Origin: Lojkania enalia
Lineage: Eukaryota; Ascomycota; Dothideomycetes; Pleosporales
DNA length: 64,000 nucleotides
Direction of reading: 5' to 3'
NCBI GenBank assembly: GCA_010094045.1
Contig: ML986698.1
Coordinates: 29,666 to 93,665 of the forward strand
Positions 35,377 through 46,725 of the stretch are shown here, one piece after another. The notes beneath the pieces are model-generated. The model saw only the letters and a program-made list of their open reading frames with translations, was not told the DNA's origin and made no database searches. The number at the start of each line of letters is the position of its first letter. The stretch's first letter is position 1. A program made the translations under genes and the position numbers.

Positions 35377-37105
35377 ATGGAATCCTCATCAGTTCTTTCA
35401 TCCACTTTCGGGGGCTACAATGCCTTTCTACTTGCCTTGGTTGCTTTAGTCCTCTATAACATTGGTCTGGTGATTTATCGATTATTTTTTAGTCCGCTCG
35501 CGCGGTTTCCTGGTCCTAAAATTACTGCAATTACAGGATGGGTCGAGGTGTATTGGGATGTTGTAAAAGGAGGACAATTCATTTTTCAGATCGAAAAATG
35601 GCATGAGCAATATGGTATGACCTTCCGTGAAAAGCCCGCCTACATGACGAAAGTGAGTGTTAATAACAATAGGCCCAATCATTAGGATTACTCCATGGGA
35701 GGTCCACATTCGCGATGCTGAGTTCTATGATGAACTCTATAGTGCCAAATCAAGGTTTAGCAAGATGCCACATCTTATGCATCGATTCAACATTCCGCTT
35801 TCAACATTCGATGTCGTCGAACACGATCACCATCACCGACGACGAGCGATCGTTGCGCCTTTCTTCACTCGACAAAAAGTGATCGATTTCAGCCCATACG
35901 TAACGACGCGCATCGAAAAACTTTGTAAGATCCTTGAAACGCAATATAAGGGAACAGGCAAGGTTGTCATCCTCAATGAAGCATGGGGAGCACTCGTTAC
36001 AGATGCTCTGACCTGGTACACATCAGCTTTATCCTATGATTTCCTCGATTATCCAGGGTTCCAGGCGCCATTTACCACTGCTATCCGCAATCTGGCCTAT
36101 TCTATTCCTGTCTCTACTCATTTCCCATGGTTTGTGGCCATTATGAAGGCGCTTCCTGAATCTCTGATTGCAGTCTTGGATCCCCAGATGAAGGCAGTCT
36201 TCGATTTCCATAACGTAAGTAGTGCCAATTCACCCATCTAGGTTCCATTCCTGAACCTAACCGGAATACAGGAACTTCGAAAGCAAATTAGGCGCATCGG
36301 TAGTGGCGACAACGATGGGAATAAAATGGTCAAGCATCGCACTGTTTTCCACGAACTGCTCGGATCCAATCTCCAGAAAGGCGAACTGACTGAGGATCTT
36401 CTCCACAATGAGGCCGCCAGTATCACGGCGGCAGGAATTGATACCACGAAATCCGCTCTGTCCGTCGCTAGCTTCTGGATTATTAAAAAGCGTGAGGTTT
36501 ATGAACGGCTTCACAATGAACTTGTGGAAGCAATTCCGGACAGCTCCCAAATGCCACCTCTTACTGATCTGGAGAAGCTAACATATCTCCAAGCTGTCGT
36601 TCAGGAGTGTGAGTCATTCTAATTATCTAAAAATCTAAAAAAAAAAAAATTTTGGTTGAATTTTTGTTGATACATAGCAGCTCTCCGCTTGTCCTATGGG
36701 GTGACTGAACGTCTAATGCGGACAAACCCCGCCGGGGTGATCCGATACGGAAAATACACCATCCCGCCTAACACCCGGTTTAGCATGACATCCTATCTTC
36801 AGCTGCGGTCACCGGAGATTTTCCCAGACCCTGAAGAATTTATTCCAGAACGCTGGCTTAACAACCCAGTGTCGCCCTCTGGTCATCCGCTGAACAGGTA
36901 TTTGAGTGTATTCGGGAAAGGCCCGCGTATGTGTCTGGGGATGAACTTTGCGCAAGCGGAAATGTACCTTGCTCTTGCTGGAGTGTTTAGACGTCTGGAC
37001 TTTGAGCTATATCAGACAGATAGAAGCGATGTCGATATGGCGGGGAGTTACTTTGTGCCGATGCCGAAGGATGGAAGCCAAGGGGTCAGGGTGCTTGTGA
37101 AATAG
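35377..37105 (+). CDS. Second cytochrome P450 monooxygenase, same clade as the first
   Basis: Exons 35377-35614, 35673-36214, 36272-36608 and 36681-37105 encode 513 aa. The N-terminal anchor (AFLLALVALVLYNIGLVIY) is followed by SPLARFPGPK. The I-helix is AAGIDTTKS and the K-helix ESLR is built across intron 3. The haem loop FGKGPRMCLG carries Cys457. The first-exon organisation and hinge sequence parallel the P450 at 21769, but this gene has three introns where the other has none. It is an ER monooxygenase, inferred to hydroxylate or epoxidise the polyketide. It is the right-most gene of the cluster, since the next gene is TIM10. Confidence 0.92.
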
Positions 37106-37410
37106 ATACTCGAAACTTCGGTCTGTATTTTACAGCATAGAGGAGACAGAGATGTATGATACAAATGCAGCTCTTACGCGGTGTTGACCTATCCTCTCAT
37201 GTAATCAGATGTTCTGATTTGAGTGTCGGAATTATTCTCGCAGCTTTCCAGCCCATTCCAATTGAAGCCCAGTTTGCGCACAGGCCTCTCACAGACCCAA
37301 GCTCCGAATTTCTTCATTTCAAGTCCGGCATCAACATCTTCATCAACCAGCACCTCTACACTCCAAAGAGCCCGTGCCCACCCACAAGCCCGCATCTCAA
37401 TACCAGCAAA
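37106..37410. other. Spacer between the second P450 and TIM10
   Basis: A 305-bp spacer holding the P450 3' end and the TIM10 promoter. Pyrimidine-rich, CAnnTC-like sequence near 37290-37400 is consistent with a TIM10 5' leader. Confidence 0.4.
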
Positions 37411-37821
37411 ATGTCTTTTCTCTTCGGTGGCAAGCCCCAACTCTCTTCCGAGCAGAAGATCGCTCAGGCAGAAGCCGAAATCGACATGGTCTCAGATATG
37501 TACACACGGTATGTCCTCCATCACCCATCCTCCTTCTTTTCCGTTCCCTTTTCTCTCCCTATCGTCTTCTTTCTCCAAATTTCCACCCCCAGTTCTATGC
37601 GAAGCACGAATTGGACGGCTAACGAGTCGTCTCGTAGTCTAGTACAATCTTGCTCAAAGAAATGCATCGACACATCGTTCCGAGAAGGCGACCTCAACAA
37701 AGGCGAATCCGTCTGCCTCGACCGCTGCGTCGCCAAATTCTTCGAAGTAAATGTCAAGGTCAGCGAGAAGATGCAGGGAGAGGCGCAGAACAGGGGAGGC
37801 GGTGGTATGTTTGGCGTTTAA
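37411..37821 (+). CDS. tim10: Mitochondrial intermembrane-space chaperone Tim10
   Basis: Exons 37411-37508 and 37638-37821 encode 93 aa, the same length as the yeast protein. The N-terminus is [17 protein letters not shown]. The twin CX3C motifs are CSKKC and CLDRC, separated by the conserved spacer with EGDLNKGES. The 129-bp intron interrupts DMYTR/LVQSC. Without splicing the frame reads through, but it inserts an unrelated Phe/Ser/Pro-rich stretch into the first helix. Tim10 pairs with Tim9 to carry hydrophobic precursors across the intermembrane space. As an essential gene it marks the right border of the biosynthetic cluster. Confidence 0.93.
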   Translation: MSFLFGGKPQLSSEQKIAQAEAEIDMVSDMYTRYVLHHPSSFFSVPFSLPIVFFLQISTPSSMRSTNWTANESSRSLVQSCSKKCIDTSFREGDLNKGESVCLDRCVAKFFEVNVKVSEKMQGEAQNRGGGGMFGV

Positions 37822-38457
37822 ACGATACTCTTCTATGGAGTCTAAGGACGGCGGAATCTTACACGAAGAGGATAGGAAGATATTATGTACGATGAATCAT
37901 AGAGAGCTGGGTATGTAAAATGGAGCGCGCTATCTATAGGGCGTGACGGGAAGTGAATTGGCCGCATGACGCTTGACACTGGACTCTGTTCTTAAGGCGC
38001 ACAATGGTCACGGCAATGGCTCTGTAAAATATCCTTTGTGGGCTGATTCTGACGATTGCATTGAAATAATCCCTTCAATCTGGTATTCTGCGAGTGTGAC
38101 GCCTTCTATTCGACCTAGAAGTCAAAGACACAGGTGGGGTTTGATGAAGCTATCGTGCACATATTAGATCCTCGAGCATATTTCCAATGGCCAACATCGT
38201 TACAGTACCATCTACATGGGCAGCAATATACATGTACAAGCCCGCGTCAAAACCTAGTCGGTTGGCACCGAAATCCTTCAGATATTTAAGCTCCACCTCT
38301 GACAGCCCATTTTCTGTGATAAAATTGCCGTGAAGCCAGTGACCGAAATCAGACATTCGGTTTCAGCCTTGAGAACCTGCATACAAGGTGTTAGTATGCG
38401 CACGGAACCATGGCTATGTTAAATGAATTATGCATATTAACCATAGTAACAACGCAC
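37822..38457. other. Convergent 3' region, with a possible 3'-UTR intron on the minus strand
   Basis: On the minus strand the stop codon of the next gene (TAG at 38460-38458) is followed at once by a GTGCGT donor. An ATACTAACA branch site and a TGCAG acceptor lie near 38376. This would be an intron of about 80 bp starting directly after the stop. A 68-codon open frame (38356-38150, -) lies downstream and is probably not coding. Confidence 0.4.
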
Positions 38458-41400
38458 CTAGGGCTTGTTTGGCGCTGGAGAAGCAGTGGCACTAAAATGC
38501 TGTTCAACTGCGACACTGCTACCGACGCGACGACACAGGTCCATAATACACTCCCTCGTCTCAACACTAAAGCCGGTTTCGCACATATTCAGAAGATTCT
38601 GCACTGCCAGCTTAGCCGCTTCTGAGCAGATTTGTGCGTCTCTAGCATGTTTCTTCGCTTTATGAGCAGAAAGTCTGGCTTGTTGCCCCATCTCTACAGC
38701 ATGGACGACAGCCTGTTTCACCTTTTGCGTTAGAACTAGCTCCTTCATAGCAGACGTGTGGTGGTACAGGGCATGACAGACCTGTGCTATTTGAAGGCCT
38801 CTCAAGCGATCCTCTGATCCTTCTGGCAAGTCCTTCACTTGACCAATTAGATCGCGTATGATTCCGGGTGTGTCCGGCCGGGTTGCGAATGAGAAGTCTG
38901 GCGGAGAACTATATACATCACGATCTGTTACCTTCATGTTTTGAAGGTTGGGACCTAGAGCGGTAGCTGATGCCGGACGAGATGCAGGGGGTAGAGCAAA
39001 CCCGGTGTCTTTGGATAATGTAGGCTTCGAGAGGTTGGCAGAGCTCCTGAGGCGTTTAACAAAAGAGCTCCCCGCCATTGTGACCGACAAGCGCTTAGTC
39101 TCCGATGATTGTGATGTATCTGTATTTGCTTTATCATTTCGCTTGTGGAAGATATTACGAAAACTCCTCTTAAGTCGAACTTTTGCAGGTTCGTCTTTGT
39201 TATCTTTCCCGTTGTCGACCTTAGGTTCCGTCGGAACTATTTGTGAGCTAGACCTCCTCACCGATCTCTTCTGGATTACCGCTGAATAGGGTCGCTGCCG
39301 TAAAGTCCGAGCTTTATCTTCAGTCATAGATGTGACCGTAACACTAACTTTTGGATGACCACGATGCGAGTCTGAATGCTGAGGTCCGACGACTGTAGTA
39401 GGCGCCGTGAATTGAGGACCAATCGTATCAGATTGGCCACACCGAGATCCGCGGTCAGAAAGCTGGTACAATGTGGCATCGACACTACTACCATGGCTAG
39501 TTGATGATCTATCTGGCCCTCGAAATGACCCACCCACCGATGAATTATCGGAGTCTAACATTGCTGAGCATCTTCGTAGATCGATAGTTTTCGTACTAGC
39601 CAATCCTACTCCGTTTTCAAGCCGTATAGCTGGAATGGAGTCTGGAGGGATACTTAAAATGCCCTAGAGTTGTACTTAGCTAAGAGCAATTCAGATCCCT
39701 GGGACAACACGATTGTCGCCTACCTTGTTTCTATAGATAGACATATCGGGGAAATTTTCAGAGTTGGGGCTTGCTAGAACAGGTGATTTCATTTCAGATA
39801 CTTCTTTGAGCTGTGATAATTCCCCATTCTTTTGCTTTCTCAACACGGAAGCCGAACCCCTTGAAGCTATAGTAGTAGCCGAGGAGCTTTTCGAATCGAA
39901 TTCGGTGCTACCCTTTCTAGACGGTTGCATCGATCTAATAGGGTTGACGCGAGGGTATCCAGTTATCCCCGCATGGAATGATTGGGGAGTGACAGATCTA
40001 GATCGTTTTCCTACCGAAACGCTCATCGACTGTCGGGAAATGCGTCCCGCAAGGGCACTAAAAGATCGTTCCTGTGAGAGCCTTCGCGACGTTGAATTTG
40101 GAAAAGGGGGTGTTTCAGACATAGGGCTTGATTTGCCAAAGATAACAGAATCAGCTTCCTCCGCGATCTTTAGAATAGGTCCCAGACCAGAGTTAATAGA
40201 ATGGTTTGAGAGGCGCTTCACCCTATTTCCAGAATCTAAACCTTCCTCTTGCTCCAGTTTAGGATGGATCGCAGTGGTCATCTCGGACAGCGACATAGAT
40301 CCCTTTGAATTCTGCTCTGTTAACGAGGTGTGGAAGGTGTGGATGGATTGTTCCTCATTTGAGGATTTTGGTTCGCTGCCACCAACCCCAGACAACTTAG
40401 AGTCAGCCGGGATGTTAGAATTAAGCAACGGCCATTTAGTTGAACCAGGTCTCACTGATGGAGCCCGAATCAGGGTCTTCTGAGTGCCCTGAATGGATGA
40501 ACCCCTTGCTGGAACAGGAATGGAACTCTTATTTGAAGAAGATTGTGGATTGTCAACTAGGCGAGTTTCGTGGGCATTCGAGACATACTTATATGCCAAC
40601 GGGCTATCCAAAGCTTCACCGTGGAGTGTTGAGATTGCATGAGTTGTCATATCGGCGGTACCCACTGCCACTGCTTGAGGATCTCGAGGTTCCTGATCCA
40701 GAATTACTGAAGAGTTTTGTTCCCCCTTGGAAGCTTCTAGGTTGTCTGTGCCCCAATATCCACCATGGCCGCCTGTGGCACTGCATTCTTGTTCTCCATG
40801 GCCATTGCTCCTAATGTGCCAGGCAAAGGAGCTATTGTCGTTGTCTTTGTTGACGTACTTGGCGTATGGATTTTTTGCGGAGAGCAGTATAGATCCCGCT
40901 GATGGATTAGTATCCGGCTGAAGTGCTGGCCAATCTTCTGGAAGTGGTGTCCCTAACACGTCGGCATCAACCAGTGTGCGAGCGGCTTTTGCTGGACTCA
41001 TGGATTTCACAACTTGAGCTACTGGTGGACTAGGAAGCGGTTTGTTGAGATTGGCCGAGGCAACGGATCGTGGAGAAGAAACTGGTGGCTAGAAAACTAT
41101 CAGTTCAGTTATTCCTTGTAGCTTTCTTTAACTTACAGATAGGGGCAACAGTGTTGACCTAGGAGATTTGAGTCCATCACGTTGAGCCACTGGCTGACTG
41201 AGACGATGTGCGGCGACTTTGTCAGCGACGACACTCCTTGAAAGTGAACTAGGCGTTGGCGCTCTAAGGGGAATCTTGGAGGTGGTCTTTGAAGACATCT
41301 TGCCCTGAGACGACGACACGGTGTGGGCGGCGTAGCGGGGCGAGCCTTTGGAGGAAACAGTTGCCCGTTTGCGAGAGGTTACGGTTCTAGCATTGACAGG

Positions 41401-41493
41401 TGTGGAAGGATTAGTCTTGAAGGATTGCAGCTTTGCTGGCTTCGGGCCTCGCTGGCGAGGATTCGGGTCGATGTCCACAAGCGGACGATGCAT
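38458..41493 (-). CDS. Large, mostly disordered protein of unknown function with a helical C-terminus
   Basis: Exons 41493-41137, 41088-39724 and 39663-38458 encode 975 aa; both introns (48 and 60 bp) keep phase 0. The first 800 or so residues are rich in Ser, Pro, Thr and basic residues (for example TSRKRATVSSKGSPR) and look disordered and open to phosphorylation. A basic patch near RLKRSFRNIFHKRND could be nuclear-targeting. The last 140 residues (from TPGIIRDLIGQVKDLPEG) form a helical, Cys/His-containing region, the only part likely to fold, with repeated Ala/Lys helices such as AHKAKKHARDAQICSEAAK. I do not recognise the family. It is divergent to GWT1 across 983 bp. Confidence 0.75.
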
Positions 41494-42476
41494 TGTGGAG
41501 TATATGGAGCCGATCTTCGTGCTGACACAGCGAAGGGGCAGTGTGGTGTAGAAAGATATTGCCTCCCCGCGGCAAGGATATAGCGTGGTTGCTGTTTAAC
41601 ACGCGCGTGGGTCACGTCTGCGCGTTTGTTGTTTGTATGTCAACGGCGGTGGGCGGTAGACTCCAACGAGATGTACCAGATACAAACGTTTGGCAGGCGC
41701 GTTGATTCCCCCAAACCCGCAACTGCCCAAGTGGATGATACTCAGAGGATATGAGTCATGCTACCGATGATAGAGAGATCAATATCCGAGGAACTGATTT
41801 AAAAAAAAAAAAAAAAAGCGTTGCACACAGAGGCTCTGCAAGTAGGAAGGCATCATGGGACTGAGATAACGAAACAAGGCAGCGAGTGAAAAGAACGCGG
41901 TGGTCAAAGAACTCAGAGGATATTCAGCCTCTCAATGCAGGCTACTTGAAATATACTCTACGGCTGCAGTGCATCAACTGTATTGCAATCTTAACATTGC
42001 TCTACCCTGATATATACCCGCTTGCTAGAGAGAAAAGCTTCCCGCATCGAACTTAGATGCTGCATTTTCATCGGCATCGGCGGGAGTTTACTATTGGTGA
42101 AATTTCTAAACCCTGGATAGAGCCCTGGGACGGGCAGCTGGGCCTCGAGGTTGGATCAGAAAAGGCTGTGATGCTATCCCGACCGGGTCCCCTCTTTATG
42201 CACAGCATAGCAGCCAGACAATCACGCCCCGTTAATCGCTTTAGGACCTAGCCGCAATGTCGGCAGTGCGAGAAGAGACAACTAAAACTTCCATCCTGAA
42301 TATTGGAGAGAAAAGCAGAAGTCGTGGGTTGGCTTGGCGCTATATACCAGATAAGGCTAGCGTCAACGAGCTACCTAAGCGAGCCTGGAGGAGTGCCCGC
42401 CAAAGGGCTCTGGCAGGTTCTCGTCGCGTGTCTTCTCGCAGCCACTACTTCACGTCTTCGACCTTGAACTTTCGAC
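41494..42476. promoter_or_regulatory. Divergent promoter region between the disordered-protein gene and GWT1
   Basis: 983 bp with an A-run at about 41802-41817 and short accidental frames. No motif stands out clearly enough to name. Confidence 0.45.
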
Positions 42477-44003
42477 ATGGGGAGGGATGACAAGAATGCG
42501 AAGGAGGCCTTTGTCTCCGGCCTGACCGGGAGCTCCATTGGTGACATCAACACTGTTTCTCTTGTCTTGCCTGTACGTTGCTGCAACCCACCTTCTCCCA
42601 CCTACTAAGCATGCAACTGGCAGCTCTCCGTCCTCCTATGGTCCGTCCTCCAATCCCGTATGCGGGTCTTCTCCCCTTACACGCTACCCGCTGCTCTCAT
42701 TGACTTCTTGATCAACTGCGCCGCTCCACTCTTTGCTACAACTGCATATGCAGATGCTCTCTGGCCTTTCAACCTGTTTTTGTTGCTACCAACAGTTTTC
42801 CTATTCCTCACATCACGTCCACTGTCGCTCGGACCCATCCCGTCCCGTCCACCGGCCGTGCACACCTCCATGAAGCAAACCGCTCTTGATCCTCTCCCCG
42901 TCAAGCCGTTTATCACCCACTATCGCGGATCCATGATCATCATAACCTCAATTGCTATACTTGCTATAGACTTTAGGGTCTTTCCTAGGCGCTTTGGAAA
43001 AGTTGAAAATTGGGGAACTTCGCTGATGGACATCGGCGTTGGCTCATTCGTTTTCACTTCGGGCGTTGTTTCAGTTCGCTCATTCTTGAAAACTGAGGCC
43101 GGGAGACACCCTCCGTTACTTAAGCGACTTTTATCTTCCCTGCGGCATTCTTTGCCTTTGCTTATTCTCGGAATGGTCCGTCTTGTCTCAGTCAAGGGAC
43201 TGAACTACGCCGAGCACGTCACCGAATATGGTGTGCATTGGAACTTCTTTTTCACATTGGGTTTTCTCCCGCCATTTGTCGCACTTTTCCAGTCTGCCTT
43301 CGATATCATGCCCTCGTATGCCGTTTTAGCGTGCGTATTGGGTGCTGCATATGAGATTGCCCTTGACGCTACCAGCCTCACCGACTACATTGTGACTGCC
43401 CCGCGTTCCAGCCTCATATCAATGAATCGCGAGGGAATATGCTCTTTCTTTGGTTATCTGGCTATTTTCTTGGCTGGTCAATCTGTCGGATCATTCGTGC
43501 TCCCTAGGCAGCAACCGCTTCGGAAGGGTGCAACGATCAGGGAGATAATGAAACAGTCTATACTGGCCAAAATTGCGATCTCTGCAATGATCTGGTCTGT
43601 ACTATTTTGGTTCTCGACCAGCTTCTACGGGCTTCGTCTTGGAGTTTCGCGGCGACTCGCCAATCTACCTTATTTCCTTTGGGTCGCTGCCTATAATACC
43701 ACGCAGATCGGCGCCTGTTGCGCTATTGAGACACTCTGCTTTCCCAACTTACACAAAGCTCCGACTAAAGAAGAGGAGATCCAGAGAAGCAGAGAGGCTA
43801 CTAGCTCAGTATTGTTCGCTTTCAACCGCAATGGGCTTGCAGTCTTTCTTCTCGCGAATCTGCTTACTGGTCTTGTCAACCTGACCGTACCTACTTTGCA
43901 AACAGGAGTGCTTCAGTCGATGGCCATATTGGTAGGCTATATTGCCATAGTCACAGGAGTCGCTCTCGGCTTAGACAGGCTCAACGTTACCATCAAACTG
44001 TAG
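42477..44003 (+). CDS. gwt1: GPI-anchored wall transfer protein Gwt1 (glucosaminyl-PI inositol acyltransferase)
   Basis: Exons 42477-42572 and 42624-44003 encode 491 aa. The N-terminus KEAFVSGLTGSSIGDIN and the segments FVFTSGVVSVR, GLNYAEHVTEYGVHWNFFF and NREGICSFFGYLAIF are highly characteristic of Gwt1/PIG-W. About 12-13 hydrophobic helices are visible. The enzyme acylates inositol of GlcN-PI in the ER, an early step in GPI-anchor synthesis. It is the target of the antifungals manogepix and gepinacin, as established for yeast and Candida. It lies 5.4 kb beyond the end of the polyketide cluster. That is probably coincidence, but a second copy elsewhere in the genome would suggest a resistance role. 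Confidence 0.95.
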
Positions 44004-44289
44004 GACAGAGAACATTCAGTAATATCAATCTTGCCATACCCGACCTTATAAGGAATGCGCTCTAGAAATCAATACCCCTCAACGCTCTAATCCTAGAAAT
44101 GGACCGCATCTCGCGCTGCACTTGCCCCAGTCCTATTTCGATTCATTATTCTCATAAGTCCATTGTCTCCACCAATCCCTCGCCCTTATATCTTAGAATG
44201 TAGGGCGGGGTCCATAGATTATCCATCCCGGTAGATGTTTCAACGTTCAGTGCGGCAAATCCTATTAATTTCTAGGCTATTAAATTGCT
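44004..44289. other. 3' region of GWT1
   Basis: Short spacer between the GWT1 stop codon and the decayed DUF4419 gene. Nothing recognised. Confidence 0.4.
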
Positions 44290-45420
44290 TCAAAGTCTCT
44301 ATATACCCATCAGATACTCCTTTAATCTGTTTGCCGACGTTACCAGCCAGCACGTATGGAGGAAACCTGTCCTTATTCATAAAATTGATCATTGTGAATG
44401 GACCCTGTGCGTAGCAAACGGGAAGTTCTTCGATGCTGCGACGAGGATAGGTCGGATCATCGATAACTAGATCTCGATCCTAGTATAAATGGGATGATGG
44501 CCTTGTGCGTCCTAGAAGAAAAACCCCATGAGCTAATTGGAGACAACATACGGCAGCGCACTACACAAATCAGAGGGCTCCTCTGCATGAATGACCCGGT
44601 TCCAAAATTCACGAATCGAGGGATCATCCGGCTTGTCAAAGGTTTAGACGGATTGCGTCAGGATGGCAAGGAACTACTTCGAGTACACCTATGGCCCATT
44701 ACCAAAATGCATCAGAGGTCCTATTTCGTGAGGAGCGCTTCCCAGTCTGCCTTCTCGCGCAAGAGAGTTATGGACGGAAGACCACAGATTATTGTGCCAG
44801 TGTGGTCAAAATACGCCTTCATAAGCCCCATCACCAACACATTAGCCGTCAGAATATCGTCTCGGATAGTAGTAGAGAAGTTCGATATTATCCATTCCTC
44901 GAGCCACGGACTTTTGACCCATTTCTGGAATCCTTGCTGAACTGCTCTAATCCAAACTCCCACGTAACACCTTCGACTATGATCTCTTGTTTCCCTCGTT
45001 GTCCACAATGAGATGCCTCAAAGCCTCCACATTTTTGCTCATGCAAAAGTTCATCTGCGCCAAGATTGCAAACCAGACCTCGTCAAGTCGAATGACAAGG
45101 TATTGATTCTAGGCCCATCCACCGATGGCACCTCTGACAAAACGTTCTAAGGACGGATATATATCGCGATTCTCTAGTGGCCATGTGGAGTGAGAAGAGA
45201 ATAAGGCTGGCACAACTTTATGGGTGAAGAATTCATAAGGACAGCTCTGCTTCAAAAGATCCTACTGATTGAGGGTTGAATCTGAAAGAGAATCATAATC
45301 GTATGCGCGTGGTTCAGTGTTCGAAGAAAACCCTGTTATGACTAGGCAGGGATAGGCAATTATGACGATTATTAAGAGGATTGCTATGGAAATTGAGTGC
45401 TGTTTGCAGCTAGAGGCCAT
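44290..45420 (-). pseudogene. Decayed DUF4419-family gene
   Basis: Reading the minus strand from an ATG at 45420 gives a hydrophobic leader, followed by pieces that match the fungal DUF4419 family: LVIRLDEVWFAILAQMNF, WIISNFSTTIRDDILTANV, TIICGLPSITLLREKADWE, then FDKPDDPSIREFWNRV and LMGFF.DAQG. The frame is broken by stops at 45264, 45111, 44691, 44676, 44646, 44535, 44514 and 44469, and by at least two frameshifts (about 44980 and 44715). Several stops fall where the family has Gln or Trp (for example FF-stop-DAQG for FFWDAQG). They can be explained by CAG/CAA to TAG/TAA or TGG to TAG. The C-terminal border is approximate. It is not functional as written. Confidence 0.8.
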
Positions 45421-45942
45421 TTCGAGTCAATAAATAGCTGGGAAAATTATTTGATATCTGATATGCATGTTGACATCGTGACCATATGAAAACAACACTG
45501 TGGGCTCTGCTTATGTGAAGGTCGTTGTCAAAAATATCTCAGAAATCTATAGACTAATGACTCCTTGCTAAGTCTACAGCATACGGTAGGTTTCTGTTCG
45601 GGCTACGCCAAATGGAATTGCTAAGTGGCATCTTAAGAAATTCTACAGGCATTTGGCTCTATTCCATCCTCTCCTATTATTGAAATATCCGTTATGCAAA
45701 TTAATTAAGTGAGTTGGTAATGTGTGAAATGATAATTATTGCCAGCGCCTAGCAGCTGCCTAGGTATACAGAGTGGTAGAATTCGCACGTGATAGCGCGA
45801 TTATAAGAAGCACGGGCCACTATCCGCGTGTCGCGCCATGACACGTTTGCGATCTGAATAACAATGAACTAAGCAAGCTCTCTTTGCTTGTCAGGTTTAT
45901 ATACAGCACTCTTAACGCCTTAATGCTAATGTGAAGGCTACA
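45421..45942. other. Intergenic region, AT-rich
   Basis: 522 bp between the relic's start and the Sfr1-like gene. No gene is seen; it should hold the Sfr1 promoter. Confidence 0.4.
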
Positions 45943-46725
45943 ATGTCGACACCGCAGGCAAAACGGCGCCGGCTGAACGACGCATCGAAAACCCTTCACA
46001 AGCCATTCAAATCACCCTTCCGCACGCCAATCAAGCCTCCATCTTCTGGCTCACCCTCATCCGACCCACTAGATGTGACTACAGCTCACGCTCCTACTCA
46101 AGAAGTCTCAATTACGACTACACCTCGACCAGGCACCGTTCCGAAGCCACTCACGCCGCATACCAACCGAACTACTCCAATTGCTTCTATCAGAATCAAA
46201 ACATCACGAAGCTTTACGCACGAAATCATCCAACTACGGTCTGACATTCAGGTCCTAACACAAGCGTGTGCGCTTGCAGCATCGACAAAAGACGCGGATC
46301 TAGCTATGTTAATTGACAAATGGCGGATGGCGAGCCGCGCCGCAGCGGAAGAGGTCTTTGCGAAGACCAGAGATAGAGTCAACAGAATGGGTGGCGTAGG
46401 AGCCTGGAGGGAGAGAGAGAAAGAACAGCAAGAATGGAGGGAAAAGTGGGATCAGGAGGAGATGGAGGCTGAGAGAAAGAAATATGAAGCAAATATGCGC
46501 GACGGTGAAAATGAGAGCGTCGAGTATGACAAAATGGCGGACATAGAACAGGATGTGGAAAGGGAGGAGAGTGGTGGTGCGGATGATGACGTGAGTTCTT
46601 GCTCGGGTGGTAGAGATCAAGCTAATATATGACAGTCATTCACGATGGATATGATGCTCAGAACACTAAATATAGACCTTAACTTAATAGGTTTTGATAA
46701 AGAGGCACAGAGATGGGATGGATGA
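45943..46725 (+). CDS. sfr1: Sfr1/Mei5/Dds20-family recombination mediator
   Basis: Exons 45943-46590 and 46636-46725 encode 245 aa. The intron is 45 bp (GTGAGT...ACAG). The N-terminus AKRRRLNDASKTLHKPFKSP followed by FRTP is the signature of fungal Dds20/Sfr1/Mei5 proteins. The middle is a disordered Thr/Pro stretch, then a coiled coil (EIIQLRSDIQVLTQACALAA). The C-terminal motif FTMDMMLRTLNIDLNLIGFD closes the family signature and lies in exon 2. With Swi5 (Sae3) it stabilises Rad51/Dmc1 filaments in recombination repair and meiosis. I chose the ATG at 45943; the codon four before it (GTG) is not a start. The gene is intact although a decayed gene lies on each side. Confidence 0.88.

Noticed and set aside
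37156..37821. A 221-aa unspliced reading of the TIM10 region
   Set aside because: The extra N-terminal and internal parts are unlike any Tim10, whereas splicing out 37509-37637 gives the exact family length.
38150..38356. 68-codon minus-strand frame after the disordered-protein gene
   Set aside because: It probably lies in that gene's 3' UTR. No family resemblance.
39764..40483. 239-codon plus-strand frame
   Set aside because: It is the antisense shadow of the Ser-rich exon of the 975-aa protein, with no domain.
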